The translations under genes and the position numbers were made by a program. From contig NZ_BKZR01000009.1 in the NCBI RefSeq assembly GCF_008974225.1, forward strand, positions 1 through 64,000: 64,000 nucleotides of DNA, given 5' to 3'. A model generated the notes under the pieces. It searched no databases and had not been told where the DNA came from. It was given only the letters and a program-made list of their open reading frames with translations. Of this stretch, positions 36,021 to 44,189 are shown piece after piece (the stretch's first letter is position 1; the number at the start of each line of letters is the position of its first letter). This DNA is from Weizmannia acidilactici (GTDB lineage Bacteria > Bacillota > Bacilli > Bacillales > Bacillaceae_C).

Positions 36021-37466
36021 TTACAAAATTGGCGATAACAGGCGGGAGATCGATTCTTTGAAACGGATCACAAGCGGGCGTTTCTGATAATCTTGCAGCG
36101 TCAGTTCGGTTGAATCCGCCATATCTTTTCTGAAAATGTGGGAGAGCCTGCCCGAAAGCTTGCGGTCGTACAGCACAGCATTCACTTCGAAATTCAGGCG
36201 GAAGCTGCGTACATCAATATTGGCCGTCCCGACAGAGGAAATTTTCCCATCCACCACAATCATTTTTGCATGGATAAAACCATTTTGGTAAATGTACACT
36301 TTCACGCCAGTTTTTAAAAGCTGACCGATATTCGAAAGCGTCGCCCAATATACAAACATATGGTCAGGCTTGTTCGGGATCATGATCCGGACATCAACCC
36401 CGGATAAGGCCGCAAGCTTCAGCGCGTTCAGCAAACTGTCATCTGGAATAAAATAAGGCGTTTGCAAATAAATATATTTTTTGGCGGAATTGATCATTTT
36501 GATATAACTGTTTTTGATTTGCTCCCATTCGGAATCGGGGCCGCTTGAGACAATTTGGATATCCGTTTCCCCTTGCGGCTCGATCACCGGAAAGTACCGT
36601 TCTTCATTTTTAATATCGTTCGGCGACGCCTGGTTCCAGTCTAAAATGAACCGGGTCTGCATCCCATAAACGGCGCTACCTTCAATTCTCAAGTGGGTGT
36701 CGCGCCAATAGCCGAATTTTTTGTCCAGCCCCAAATATTCGTCTCCGACATTAAAGCCGCCGATGTACCCGATGCGGCCGTCAATGATCGCCAGTTTCCG
36801 GTGGTTCCTGAAATTGACGCGCAAATTGATGAGCGGAATGCGCGCCGGGAAGAATGCCGCCACTTCGCCGCCTGCCTCGACAAGCGGCCGGAAAAAACTG
36901 CGGCGGAACAGCATCCGCGATCCCATATCATCGTAAAGCAGCCGCACCTTTACGCCTTCTTTTGCTTTTTCGGTAAGCAGTTCGATCATTTCATTTCCAA
37001 GGCGGTCGTTGCGGAAAATGTAATAAACGAGGTGGATGCTGTCCTTTGCCTTCCGGATGTCTTCAAACAATGCCAGAAATTTTTCCTTACCGTCTGTAAA
37101 AATATCGACGTGGTTATCCTGGGAGAGAATCGCACCGTCATTCACCAGCAGCATGTAAACAAGGTCTTTGTACTGCACCGTCCGTTCATCATGAAATGGG
37201 AAACGGTTCTCCCGCAAAAGTTCAATTTGCTGTTGGGCAATTTCTTTAATCCCAATTTTTTCCTGAACTTTCCAATCGAATATTTTACGCCGGCTTAAAT
37301 TCTGCCCGAAAACTAAATAGAGTACAAATCCAGCGATCGGAATGAATAAAAGCACCAGCAACCACGCCCAAGTTGCTCCGACATCCCGCCGTTCAAGGAA
37401 AATAACGGTTCCCGCCAGGATAAAGTTTAAAAGAAATAAAATCACCAATAATACCGTTACAATCAT
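36021..37466 (-). CDS. cls: Cardiolipin synthase
   Basis: This membrane enzyme of about 481 residues condenses two phosphatidylglycerols to cardiolipin. Two N-terminal membrane segments (about 1-20 and 32-55) precede two phospholipase D-type catalytic motifs: HRKLAIIDGRIGYIGG near 220 and HAKMIVVDGKISSVGT near 395. The usual size is about 480 residues. ATG 37466 has a strong AAAGGAG site. The open frame continues 177 bases upstream without support. It stands alone. No terminator pattern is obvious after its stop. Confidence 0.93.
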   Translation of the reverse strand: MIVTVLLVILFLLNFILAGTVIFLERRDVGATWAWLLVLLFIPIAGFVLYLVFGQNLSRRKIFDWKVQEKIGIKEIAQQQIELLRENRFPFHDERTVQYKDLVYMLLVNDGAILSQDNHVDIFTDGKEKFLALFEDIRKAKDSIHLVYYIFRNDRLGNEMIELLTEKAKEGVKVRLLYDDMGSRMLFRRSFFRPLVEAGGEVAAFFPARIPLINLRVNFRNHRKLAIIDGRIGYIGGFNVGDEYLGLDKKFGYWRDTHLRIEGSAVYGMQTRFILDWNQASPNDIKNEERYFPVIEPQGETDIQIVSSGPDSEWEQIKNSYIKMINSAKKYIYLQTPYFIPDDSLLNALKLAALSGVDVRIMIPNKPDHMFVYWATLSNIGQLLKTGVKVYIYQNGFIHAKMIVVDGKISSVGTANIDVRSFRLNFEVNAVLYDRKLSGRLSHIFRKDMADSTELTLQDYQKRPLVIRFKESISRLLSPIL

Positions 37467-37684
37467 TATGTTCTCCTTTTCATGCACCCTTCTTCGTTTT
37501 TGCCGTGTCTGCCGCCGTTCCGCCTTTTGGAAAATGCCGGCGTACGGAAGGCGGCTGCGGGGCGGATGCCCAAATCGTTTATTGTTTGATGTAGCGGGAA
37601 AAATGACAATTGTATCATACCATAATATTTGTTCCTGACCCACGTAAATGCACTTTTATTTTCATGTACTTTTCTTCCACCACT

Positions 37685-37720
37685 AAAAAAGAACCGCACC
37701 CATTGGATGCAGTTCTTTTT
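37685..37720 (-). terminator. Terminator after the M23 peptidase gene
   Basis: AAGAACTGCATCC pairs with the GCACCC...GTTCTT arm, flanked by A and T runs on both sides. It may work in both directions, but the minus-strand gene is the one that ends here. Confidence 0.75.
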
Positions 37721-37758
37721 CCGGCTCTCTAATACACCGCGGCATCAAGAGCCTTTTA

Positions 37759-39048
37759 TTAAAAATTGATAAAGTTTCTCGGATTTTGGGCGCCATTATG
37801 CGGTGGCGGAGTCCAGCGGCCATTATAAATTTCAAAGTGAAGGTGTGGCCCCGTAGATTCGCCTGTATTGCCCATTACGCCGATCTGCTGACCTTTGCTG
37901 ACTGACTGCCCTGTACTTACAGAGTAAGAACTCAAGTGGGCATAAACCGTCGTGTACAGTTTCCCGTTAATATAATGGGTAATCATCACACAATTTCCGT
38001 ACGAAGAAGAATGGTATGCCCTGAACACAATCCCGTCGGCTGCCGCAACAACCGGCGTACCGATGCTGTTGGCAATATCAATGCCCGGATGGAAACCGCC
38101 GGAACGCGCACCAAATTCAGATGAAATATACCCCGCTACCGGACGCGTAAATGCCCCGGAAGATACTTTCGGAAGCGGTCCGCCAGACCCTGCAGAACTG
38201 CTGCTGCCCGTAGAACTTGAACCAGAAGAGGATCCGGTTTCCGCCTGCGGTTTGGTTGCGGCCTGCTGCTTTTTCGCCAATGCAATCGCCTTTTCAACCG
38301 AAGCTTTTTGGTCGGCCAAGATGCTCTTCTGTTCACTCAGAGACATCTTTTCTTCTTGCAAACTGTCTTTTTGCTTTTCAAGTTTTTTGACCAATGCGGA
38401 TTTCGCATTCTGGTCATCTTTTAATTTCGCTTTTAATGATTTCAGATTGGAAAGCATCGATTCCAAATCTGCCAGTTTACTTTCAATGGCAGTCTGCTTT
38501 TCTTTCAGATCCTGCTCATCTTTTTTCTGTTCTTCGATAATTTTTTGGTCCGCTTCGACAAGCGTTTTCACAGCCGCAATCCGGTCAATTAAATCATCGA
38601 AACTTTTTGCTTCCAAAATGACATCCAAATAATTGACAGAACCGCCGCCATTTTTCTGCATCGCGCGGGCGCGGTCTTTTAAAATTCCATTCCGCTCTTC
38701 AATTCTCTTTTTTAATTTCCCGATGCTTTTCTTCAGTTCGGAAATTTGGCTTTTTGTTTCGCTGATTTTATGCTCTTCTTCATTGATTTTTTCATTAGCA
38801 GATTGGATTTTGGATTCGATTTCCTCAAGTTGGCTGCCCAGGGAAGCCTGTTTGCTGTTAATGGAAGAAATTTGGCTGTCTTTTTCGTTGATTTGGGATT
38901 GTAGTTTCGAGCTTTTGCTCTCAATCTCGCTCTTTTTCTGCTGCAATTCCGATATACTTGCAGCAGAAGCACCCGTCTGATAGCCAAACAGGCCGCCGAG
39001 GCTCAATGTGCACGCGATAGCCGCAGGCAATATGGAACGCTTCCTCAT
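37759..39048 (-). CDS. PcsB/EnvC-like coiled-coil M23 peptidoglycan hydrolase
   Basis: This 429-residue secreted protein has a signal peptide (cleavage near ASA, residues 1-29). A long coiled coil follows at about 30-255, rich in E, K, S and Q. A Ser/Gly linker leads to a C-terminal LytM (M23) domain with zinc ligands in FHPGIDIA and HLHFEIYNG. It lies 160 bases after ftsX. In streptococci PcsB, and in B. subtilis CwlO, coiled-coil hydrolases are switched on by FtsEX. The neighbourhood suggests this enzyme is the local FtsEX target. The gap from ftsX holds a GCGGGAAGC hairpin, so it may have its own promoter. Confidence 0.88.
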   Translation of the reverse strand: MRKRSILPAAIACTLSLGGLFGYQTGASAASISELQQKKSEIESKSSKLQSQINEKDSQISSINSKQASLGSQLEEIESKIQSANEKINEEEHKISETKSQISELKKSIGKLKKRIEERNGILKDRARAMQKNGGGSVNYLDVILEAKSFDDLIDRIAAVKTLVEADQKIIEEQKKDEQDLKEKQTAIESKLADLESMLSNLKSLKAKLKDDQNAKSALVKKLEKQKDSLQEEKMSLSEQKSILADQKASVEKAIALAKKQQAATKPQAETGSSSGSSSTGSSSSAGSGGPLPKVSSGAFTRPVAGYISSEFGARSGGFHPGIDIANSIGTPVVAAADGIVFRAYHSSSYGNCVMITHYINGKLYTTVYAHLSSYSVSTGQSVSKGQQIGVMGNTGESTGPHLHFEIYNGRWTPPPHNGAQNPRNFINF

Positions 39049-39208
39049 GTTTCTCCCCCTTTAAATGCAATATTCATTATGTATCCGGGAACAGTCCCCG
39101 GTTTTATATGTTTAGGCATGGCCTTATGTGGGTATTGAATGACAAACGATTACGCTTGTGGCGGGGGCAGAGCGGGAAAAGCTTCCCGCCGTGCCTTTTA
39201 TTCCGCCA

Positions 39209-40093
39209 TTACACTTTTAAATAGCGGCGGATGGACATCGAACTGCCCCACACGCCGATGCAAATACCAAGCAGAAGCAGCAGGCCGTCAACTCCATAAA
39301 TGAACGGGCTGTAATTCAGCAGATGGATAATATTGTTTTGGAGTTTCGGCGATATGAGTTCGTATAAATAGAAGTAGCCGAAAGAAATGATGAGAATCGG
39401 GAGAATGGACCCTAAAATCCCGAGCCATAATCCTTCAAGCAGGAACGGCCAGCGGATGAACCAGTTTGTCGCCCCGACCAGTTTCATAATCTCGATTTCT
39501 TTTCTTCTTGCAAATATCGTAATTTTAATGGTATTCGAGATTAAGAACATTGCGGTCAATAGAAGGGCGATGATCAAGACTAGGCCGATATTCCGGCAGA
39601 TGCTAAGGACATGGAACAGTTTTTCGACTTTGCCCTTTCCGTAAATCGCCGATTCAACATGGTCCATCTTTTCAATTTGGCGTGCAACTTTCGGCGTATC
39701 CGTCGGCTGTTTTGTTTTGACAATGAACACGTCATACAAAGGGTTGTCCTGTTGGAACAGCTTAAAGTCGCTGCCCATCGTTTTGATCAACTCCTTCAAT
39801 TCCTGCTCTTTAGAAGAAAACTTGACGGATTTGACCGCGCCTATACTCTCAATCTCGCTTTTCAGCTTTTCCCTGTCGGCGGCTTTCGCCGTTAAATCGA
39901 TATGGACGCGGATTTCCACGTCATTTTCAATATCGTTCGCAAACTTGTTCATGTTCAGGATGATCACGAAAAACACGCCGACAAGCAGCAAGGTTATGGT
40001 TACGGCGCTGGCCGAAGCAAACATCATCCAGCCGTTGCGGCCGAGGCTTTTAAAACTTTCCCGGAAATGGCGTTTTACCGTATTAATCTTCAT
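39209..40093 (-). CDS. ftsX: Cell-division ABC-type membrane protein FtsX
   Basis: This protein of about 294 residues has a first membrane segment near 25-47. A large extracytoplasmic loop follows (RVHIDLTAKAADREKLKSEI through KGKVEKLFHV). Three more membrane segments make up the FtsX permease domain, with KEIEIMKLVGATNWFIRWPF. It transmits ATP hydrolysis by FtsE to a wall hydrolase outside. ATG 40093 overlaps the 3' end of ftsE by 11 bases and has a GGGAGG site. Confidence 0.94.
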   Translation of the reverse strand: MKINTVKRHFRESFKSLGRNGWMMFASASAVTITLLLVGVFFVIILNMNKFANDIENDVEIRVHIDLTAKAADREKLKSEIESIGAVKSVKFSSKEQELKELIKTMGSDFKLFQQDNPLYDVFIVKTKQPTDTPKVARQIEKMDHVESAIYGKGKVEKLFHVLSICRNIGLVLIIALLLTAMFLISNTIKITIFARRKEIEIMKLVGATNWFIRWPFLLEGLWLGILGSILPILIISFGYFYLYELISPKLQNNIIHLLNYSPFIYGVDGLLLLLGICIGVWGSSMSIRRYLKV

Positions 40094-40769
40094 AACCGTA
40101 ACCTCCCAGCTGCTCATCGCGCACGACTTTTCCACTTTCAATAGCGATCACGCGGTGCTTGTTTGTGTTGACAATTTCACGGTTATGGGTTGCCATCACG
40201 ACAGTCGTTCCGGTTAAATTGATGTCTTCCAGTATTTTCATAATTTCCCAGGAAGTTTCCGGATCCAAGTTTCCCGTCGGCTCGTCCGCAATGACCACTT
40301 TCGGCATATTGACAATCGAGCGCGCGATCGAAACACGCTGTTGTTCCCCTCCGGACAATTCGGAAGGCAGCATCCTTGCTTTATTCTTCAACCCTACCTG
40401 ATCCAGCACTTCCATCACGCGTTTCCGGATATACGGCGGATCCTGCTCGATGACTTCAAGGGCAAACGCGACATTTTCATAGACGGTTAATGTCGGAAGC
40501 AACTTAAAATCCTGGAAAACGACGCCGATCTGCCTTCTGAAATAAGGAACTCTTTTATCCCTGATTTTCGAAAGGTTTACCCCGTTGACGAGCACTGTAC
40601 CAGCTGTCGGTTTTTCTTCGCGGTAAATCAGCTTAATAACGGTCGACTTTCCCGCGCCGCTCGGGCCGACAATATAAACAAACTCGCCCTGTTTGATTTT
40701 AATATTTAAACCGTTCGCAGCCATTACGCCATTCGGATACTTTTTATACACATCCTTTAATTCAATCAT
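40083..40769 (-). CDS. ftsE: Cell-division ATP-binding protein FtsE
   Basis: This ABC ATPase of 228 residues has Walker A GPSGAGKST near residue 40, signature LSGGEQQRVSIAR, Walker B VVIADEPTGNLDPE and the switch histidine in MATHNREIV. ATG 40769 fits the family start MIELKDVYKKYP and has a GGTGATG-type site. The longer frame to 41003 is unsupported. A TATAAT sits at 41029-41034 on the minus strand, but I see no good -35. Confidence 0.93.
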   Translation of the reverse strand: MIELKDVYKKYPNGVMAANGLNIKIKQGEFVYIVGPSGAGKSTVIKLIYREEKPTAGTVLVNGVNLSKIRDKRVPYFRRQIGVVFQDFKLLPTLTVYENVAFALEVIEQDPPYIRKRVMEVLDQVGLKNKARMLPSELSGGEQQRVSIARSIVNMPKVVIADEPTGNLDPETSWEIMKILEDINLTGTTVVMATHNREIVNTNKHRVIAIESGKVVRDEQLGGYGYED

Positions 40770-41124
40770 TTCATCACCTGACTTTTTCAATCTGTACTCC
40801 CAAGATGCGGAACTGATCATTACGCTGCAACAAAAAACACCATTTTTTGCACTACACATGTGTCCCGCTTTAAATATTTGCAAACGGCGCAAATATTCCG
40901 GCAATAAGGCATGTTTACTGTCAAGAAAGGCTGCCTCTAAGGCTAAGGCACCTTCTATGGAAATTCGACTTTTTTCTCTCTCAACCTGCGAGAATCGGCA
41001 CAATTACCCGAAATTCGCACATAAATTATTATAGCATCCCACATTTGCTTAAACATTACAGTTATATTTCAATTTTTCTCGCCAAGCCGTGTAAAATCTG
41101 GAAAGGCGGGAAAAAAGCCGGACA
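40770..41124. other. Leader and promoter region of ftsEX
   Basis: No gene is supported. A possible -10 (TATAAT at 41029-41034, minus strand) would give a leader of about 250 bases before ftsE. Nothing else was recognised. Confidence 0.35.
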
Positions 41125-41402
41125 GGAAAAAACGAGGCTGTCCCAAAAGTCGGTAGATTGACCAGGGGCACCCCCTTTTTTTATGTAAGGTTATGTTATC
41201 TGAGAATGTTGATGATCTTGAAATTTACGAGACTCCTGAGGGAAAAGTGAACCAGTGGGACAGCACCTTTAGATCAAAATTTTCCTGTGGAAACGGTTCT
41301 GAGAAACTTTGTTACGACCGTTAGAGCAAAATAAAACTCCTAAAACGGGCCTGACACAGCTCGAAAAATTTCTACTTAAAAGGGGCTTTCGGGACAGCCT
41401 CG
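41125..41402. repeat. Intergenic repeat element related to the 25 kb and 53 kb elements
   Basis: The left end is GAGGCTGTCCCAAAAGTC and the right end GGGGCTTTCGGGACAGCCTC, forming inverted termini. The interior holds one AACGGTTCTGAGAAAC core, related to the 51-base repeats near 25.1 kb. It fills the gap between ftsE and cccB. The terminal hairpin could also terminate cccB, whose stop lies at 41403. Confidence 0.65.
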
Positions 41403-41729
41403 TCATTTCTTTTCGGACAGCCATTTTGCCACTTTTTTCGCGTCGCTTCCTTTTAAAAGCCCTGCCGGCATGTCCCCTTTTCCATTTTCAATCACATGCA
41501 AAATCTGCTTTTCGCTTAATTTTGAGCCGATATGCTGCAGGTTCGGCCCGACATCGCCTTCCAAATTGTTGCCGTGGCAGGCGGAACATTTCTGGTCCAC
41601 AAGCTTCTCGGCATCTCCGCCGCTTACCGTGTTGTTTGAGCCTCCGCCCTGCGATGAGGAGCCGTTCCCGCACGCGGAAAGCCCAATTGCAAGCAAAAGC
41701 GCCGCTGCCATCGCAAGCTGTTTTTTCAT
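41403..41729 (-). CDS. cccB: Small membrane-anchored cytochrome c (CccB-type)
   Basis: This lipoprotein cytochrome of about 108 residues has a lipobox LSAC near residue 20. A Gly/Ser/Asn linker follows, then the haem motif CSACH. A methionine in GKGDMPAGLL is the likely sixth ligand. It corresponds to B. subtilis cytochrome c-551 (CccB), an electron carrier to terminal oxidase, encoded in the same neighbourhood near prfB. ATG 41729 has a GGGAGGA site. Confidence 0.9.
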   Translation of the reverse strand: MKKQLAMAAALLLAIGLSACGNGSSSQGGGSNNTVSGGDAEKLVDQKCSACHGNNLEGDVGPNLQHIGSKLSEKQILHVIENGKGDMPAGLLKGSDAKKVAKWLSEKK

Positions 41730-41781
41730 TGAAAATCCTCCCATCCTGAGCTTGTCTTTCTCCCCCCATTATACCGGATTG

Positions 41782-42645
41782 CTACGGCATTTTAAAACCT
41801 TCGCCAAGCACTTCGGCGGCTTCCATCACCACCACGAATGCTTTTCCGTCTATCGCTCTCACAAGGTTTTTCAGCTTGATAAATTCCGTCTGGTCGATGA
41901 CGCACATCAGGATCGGTTTTTCCCGGTCGGTAAAGCCGCCGTATGCCTGCAGCTTCGTGACGCCGCGGTCAACTTGGTACAAAATCTCCTTGCGTATTTC
42001 CGCATGTTTATCGGAAATGATCAGCACATTTTTGGATCGGTTCAGCCCAACCTGGACAAGGTCAATCGTCTTACTAGTCACAAACAGCCCGATGATCGCA
42101 TACAAGCCCTTTTCAATATCAAAAACGGCGGCAGCCGACAGGACCACAAGCCCGTCAATAAACATCACACATTTTCCGAGCGAAATGCCGGTAAATTTAT
42201 GAATGATTTGGGCGGCAAGATCCGTTCCACCCGTGGAGGCCCTGCCGAGAAAAACAATCCCAAGACCTGCCCCGACACCGATCCCGCCAAACAGTGAAGC
42301 GAGAAGCGCATCATGGGTCCACGGCTGCCAATGTTCCGTCAAAAAAACGACGAACGGCAAAAAAACAGTGCCGACAAGCGTCTTAATTCCAAATTGGTAC
42401 CCTAAAAAAATGAGGCCGGCAATAAACAGCGGAATATTCAGCCCCCATTGCACATAGGCAGGCTTCCATCCAAACAACCCGTGCAAAATCGTGCTGATCC
42501 CGCTGACGCCACCGGATGCAATATTATTCGGCAGCAGGAAAACATTAAAAGCAATGGCCACAATGGCTGATCCAACAAGGATATATACATATTCCATCAG
42601 CATCATCCGGTATTTGCCACCCGCTTGCTTCCTTTTCTTTCCCAT
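41782..42645 (-). CDS. yvjA: YitT family membrane protein (YvjA-type)
   Basis: This 287-residue protein has five or six hydrophobic segments followed by a cytoplasmic DUF2179 domain (about 215-280, RSKNVLIISDKHAEIRKEI, and ILMCVIDQTEFIKLK). NNIASGGVSGIS near residue 40 is typical of the YitT/DUF161 region. The function is unknown, although some family members have been linked to transport or stress. It occupies the yvjA position between prfB and cccB as in B. subtilis. GGAGGATTGAA precedes the ATG. Confidence 0.85.
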   Translation of the reverse strand: MGKKRKQAGGKYRMMLMEYVYILVGSAIVAIAFNVFLLPNNIASGGVSGISTILHGLFGWKPAYVQWGLNIPLFIAGLIFLGYQFGIKTLVGTVFLPFVVFLTEHWQPWTHDALLASLFGGIGVGAGLGIVFLGRASTGGTDLAAQIIHKFTGISLGKCVMFIDGLVVLSAAAVFDIEKGLYAIIGLFVTSKTIDLVQVGLNRSKNVLIISDKHAEIRKEILYQVDRGVTKLQAYGGFTDREKPILMCVIDQTEFIKLKNLVRAIDGKAFVVVMEAAEVLGEGFKMP

Positions 42646-42891
42646 TTCAATCCTCCTATCAAAAAGCCTGTATTCTCTTCCGGCACCGGCGATCTTTTCA
42701 TAAGGCTATATCGCGCGGTCTTACCTATCAGGAACCTCAAAAAATATCGCCCATGAACATACCAGAGCCTTCCAAAAAAAAACGATGCCATGCACCAATA
42801 TATAGGGCCTCCAATTTTTTGTATCCCTTATATATTCTTTGGATTATGGCATCATTGACATGTTCCGGCTTTTTTAGGGCAGGGCCGTTCA

Positions 42892-43993
42892 TTATGAAAT
42901 GCGGGAACGCAAATATGCATCGATAAATGTATCGATCTCGCCGTCCATCACGGCCTGGACGTTCCCCGTTTCCACGTTTGTGCGGTGGTCTTTTACCATC
43001 GAATACGGGTGGAACACATAAGAACGGATTTGGCTTCCCCAGCCAATCTCTTTCTGCTCGCCGCGGATTTCCGCCAATTGCTTTTCTTTTTCTTCCAATT
43101 CCTTCTGATATAATTTCGCTTTTAACATTTTCATGGCCTGCTCACGGTTTTGGATCTGCGACCGTTCAGACTGGCAGGCCACAACAATCCCTGTAGGAAT
43201 ATGGGTAATCCGGACGGCAGATGATGTTTTATTAATATGCTGTCCGCCTGCGCCGCTCGCCCGGTATGTGTCCACGCGCAAATCTTCGGGGCGAACTTCA
43301 ACCTCGATATTGTCATCCATTTCCGGCATGACTTCACATGACACGAAAGAAGTATGGCGGCGCCCGGCGGCATCAAACGGTGAAATCCGGACAAGGCGGT
43401 GAATGCCCTTTTCCGCTTTTAAATAGCCGTACGCATTATGCCCTTTAAAAAGGAGCGTTACGCTTTTTACGCCGGCTTCTTCACCCGGCAGATAATCAAG
43501 CGTTTCGACTTTAAAGCCTTTTTTCTCTCCCCAGCGCGTATACATCCGGAGCAGCATCGAGCACCAGTCCTGCGACTCCGTTCCGCCCGCCCCCGGATGC
43601 AATTCCAAAATGGCATTGTTGGCGTCATACGGGCCGTTCAGCAGCAGCTGCAGCTCATACTCATTTAATTTTTCCGTAAATTCCTCAAGCTCGTTTTCAA
43701 GCTCTGCTTTCAATTCCGGATCGTTTTCTTCTTTCACCAGTTCATAAGTTAGTTCCAGGTTTTCCTGCGATGATTCTAGCTCATGGTAACCGTTCACCAG
43801 CTCTTTTAAAGCGTTGGACTCATTAATGACTTTCTGCGCTTCCTGCTGGTCGTTCCAAAAATCCGGCTCAAGCATTCTTTCTTCCAGTTCGGCAATACGC
43901 GTCTCTTTTTCTTCTAATTCAAAGAGACCCCCTGAAGCCCGCTAATTTCTTAGCTGTATTTTCAAGTTCTGCTCTGATTTCTGATAATTCCAT
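42892..43993 (-). CDS. prfB: Peptide chain release factor 2 (programmed +1 frameshift)
   Basis: This release factor of about 366 residues reads UAA and UGA. The first 24 codons (MELSEIRAELENTAKK through GFRGSL) begin at ATG 43993 and end at an in-frame TGA (43919-43921). The main frame then continues as ELEEKETRIAELEERM. The shift lets RF2 control its own level. Stop-codon recognition is by the SPF-type tripeptide region, and GAGGQHINKTSSAVRI carries the GGQ peptidyl-hydrolysis motif. The AUG has a GAGGTGATG site. RF2 follows secA closely, as in B. subtilis. Confidence 0.95.
43919..43933 (-). promoter_or_regulatory. RF2 programmed frameshift site
   Basis: On the minus strand AGGGGGTCTCTTTGA combines an internal Shine-Dalgarno (AGGGGG), the slippery CTT codon and TGA. 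The base after TGA is A, whereas many RF2 sites have C. Confidence 0.93.
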
Positions 43994-44074
43994 TTCACAT
44001 CACCTCATAAAATTTTTCACTCGCCATTTGCCTGCTGATACGCTTTTTGAAAAAACCGGCCCATGGTTTAACCG

Positions 44075-44107
44075 CAAAAAAGAAGGGCGGCGTTTCAGCC
44101 CTCCTTC
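44075..44107 (-). terminator. Terminator after secA
   Basis: GAAGGAGGGC pairs imperfectly with GCCCTTC on the minus strand and is followed by six T residues. It lies between secA and prfB. Confidence 0.7.
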
Positions 44108-44189
44108 ATACTTTCCTGCTCATGCCGGGACATTTTTCCCATCTGGATTAAGAAAAAGAGGCGCATTTTCCGTTTTTGCCGGCGCACGA

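Noticed and set aside
39100..39170. Possible WalR box upstream of the M23 hydrolase (CGTAAT then TGTCAT)
   Set aside because: The half-site spacing is four bases, not the expected five, and one half is poor.
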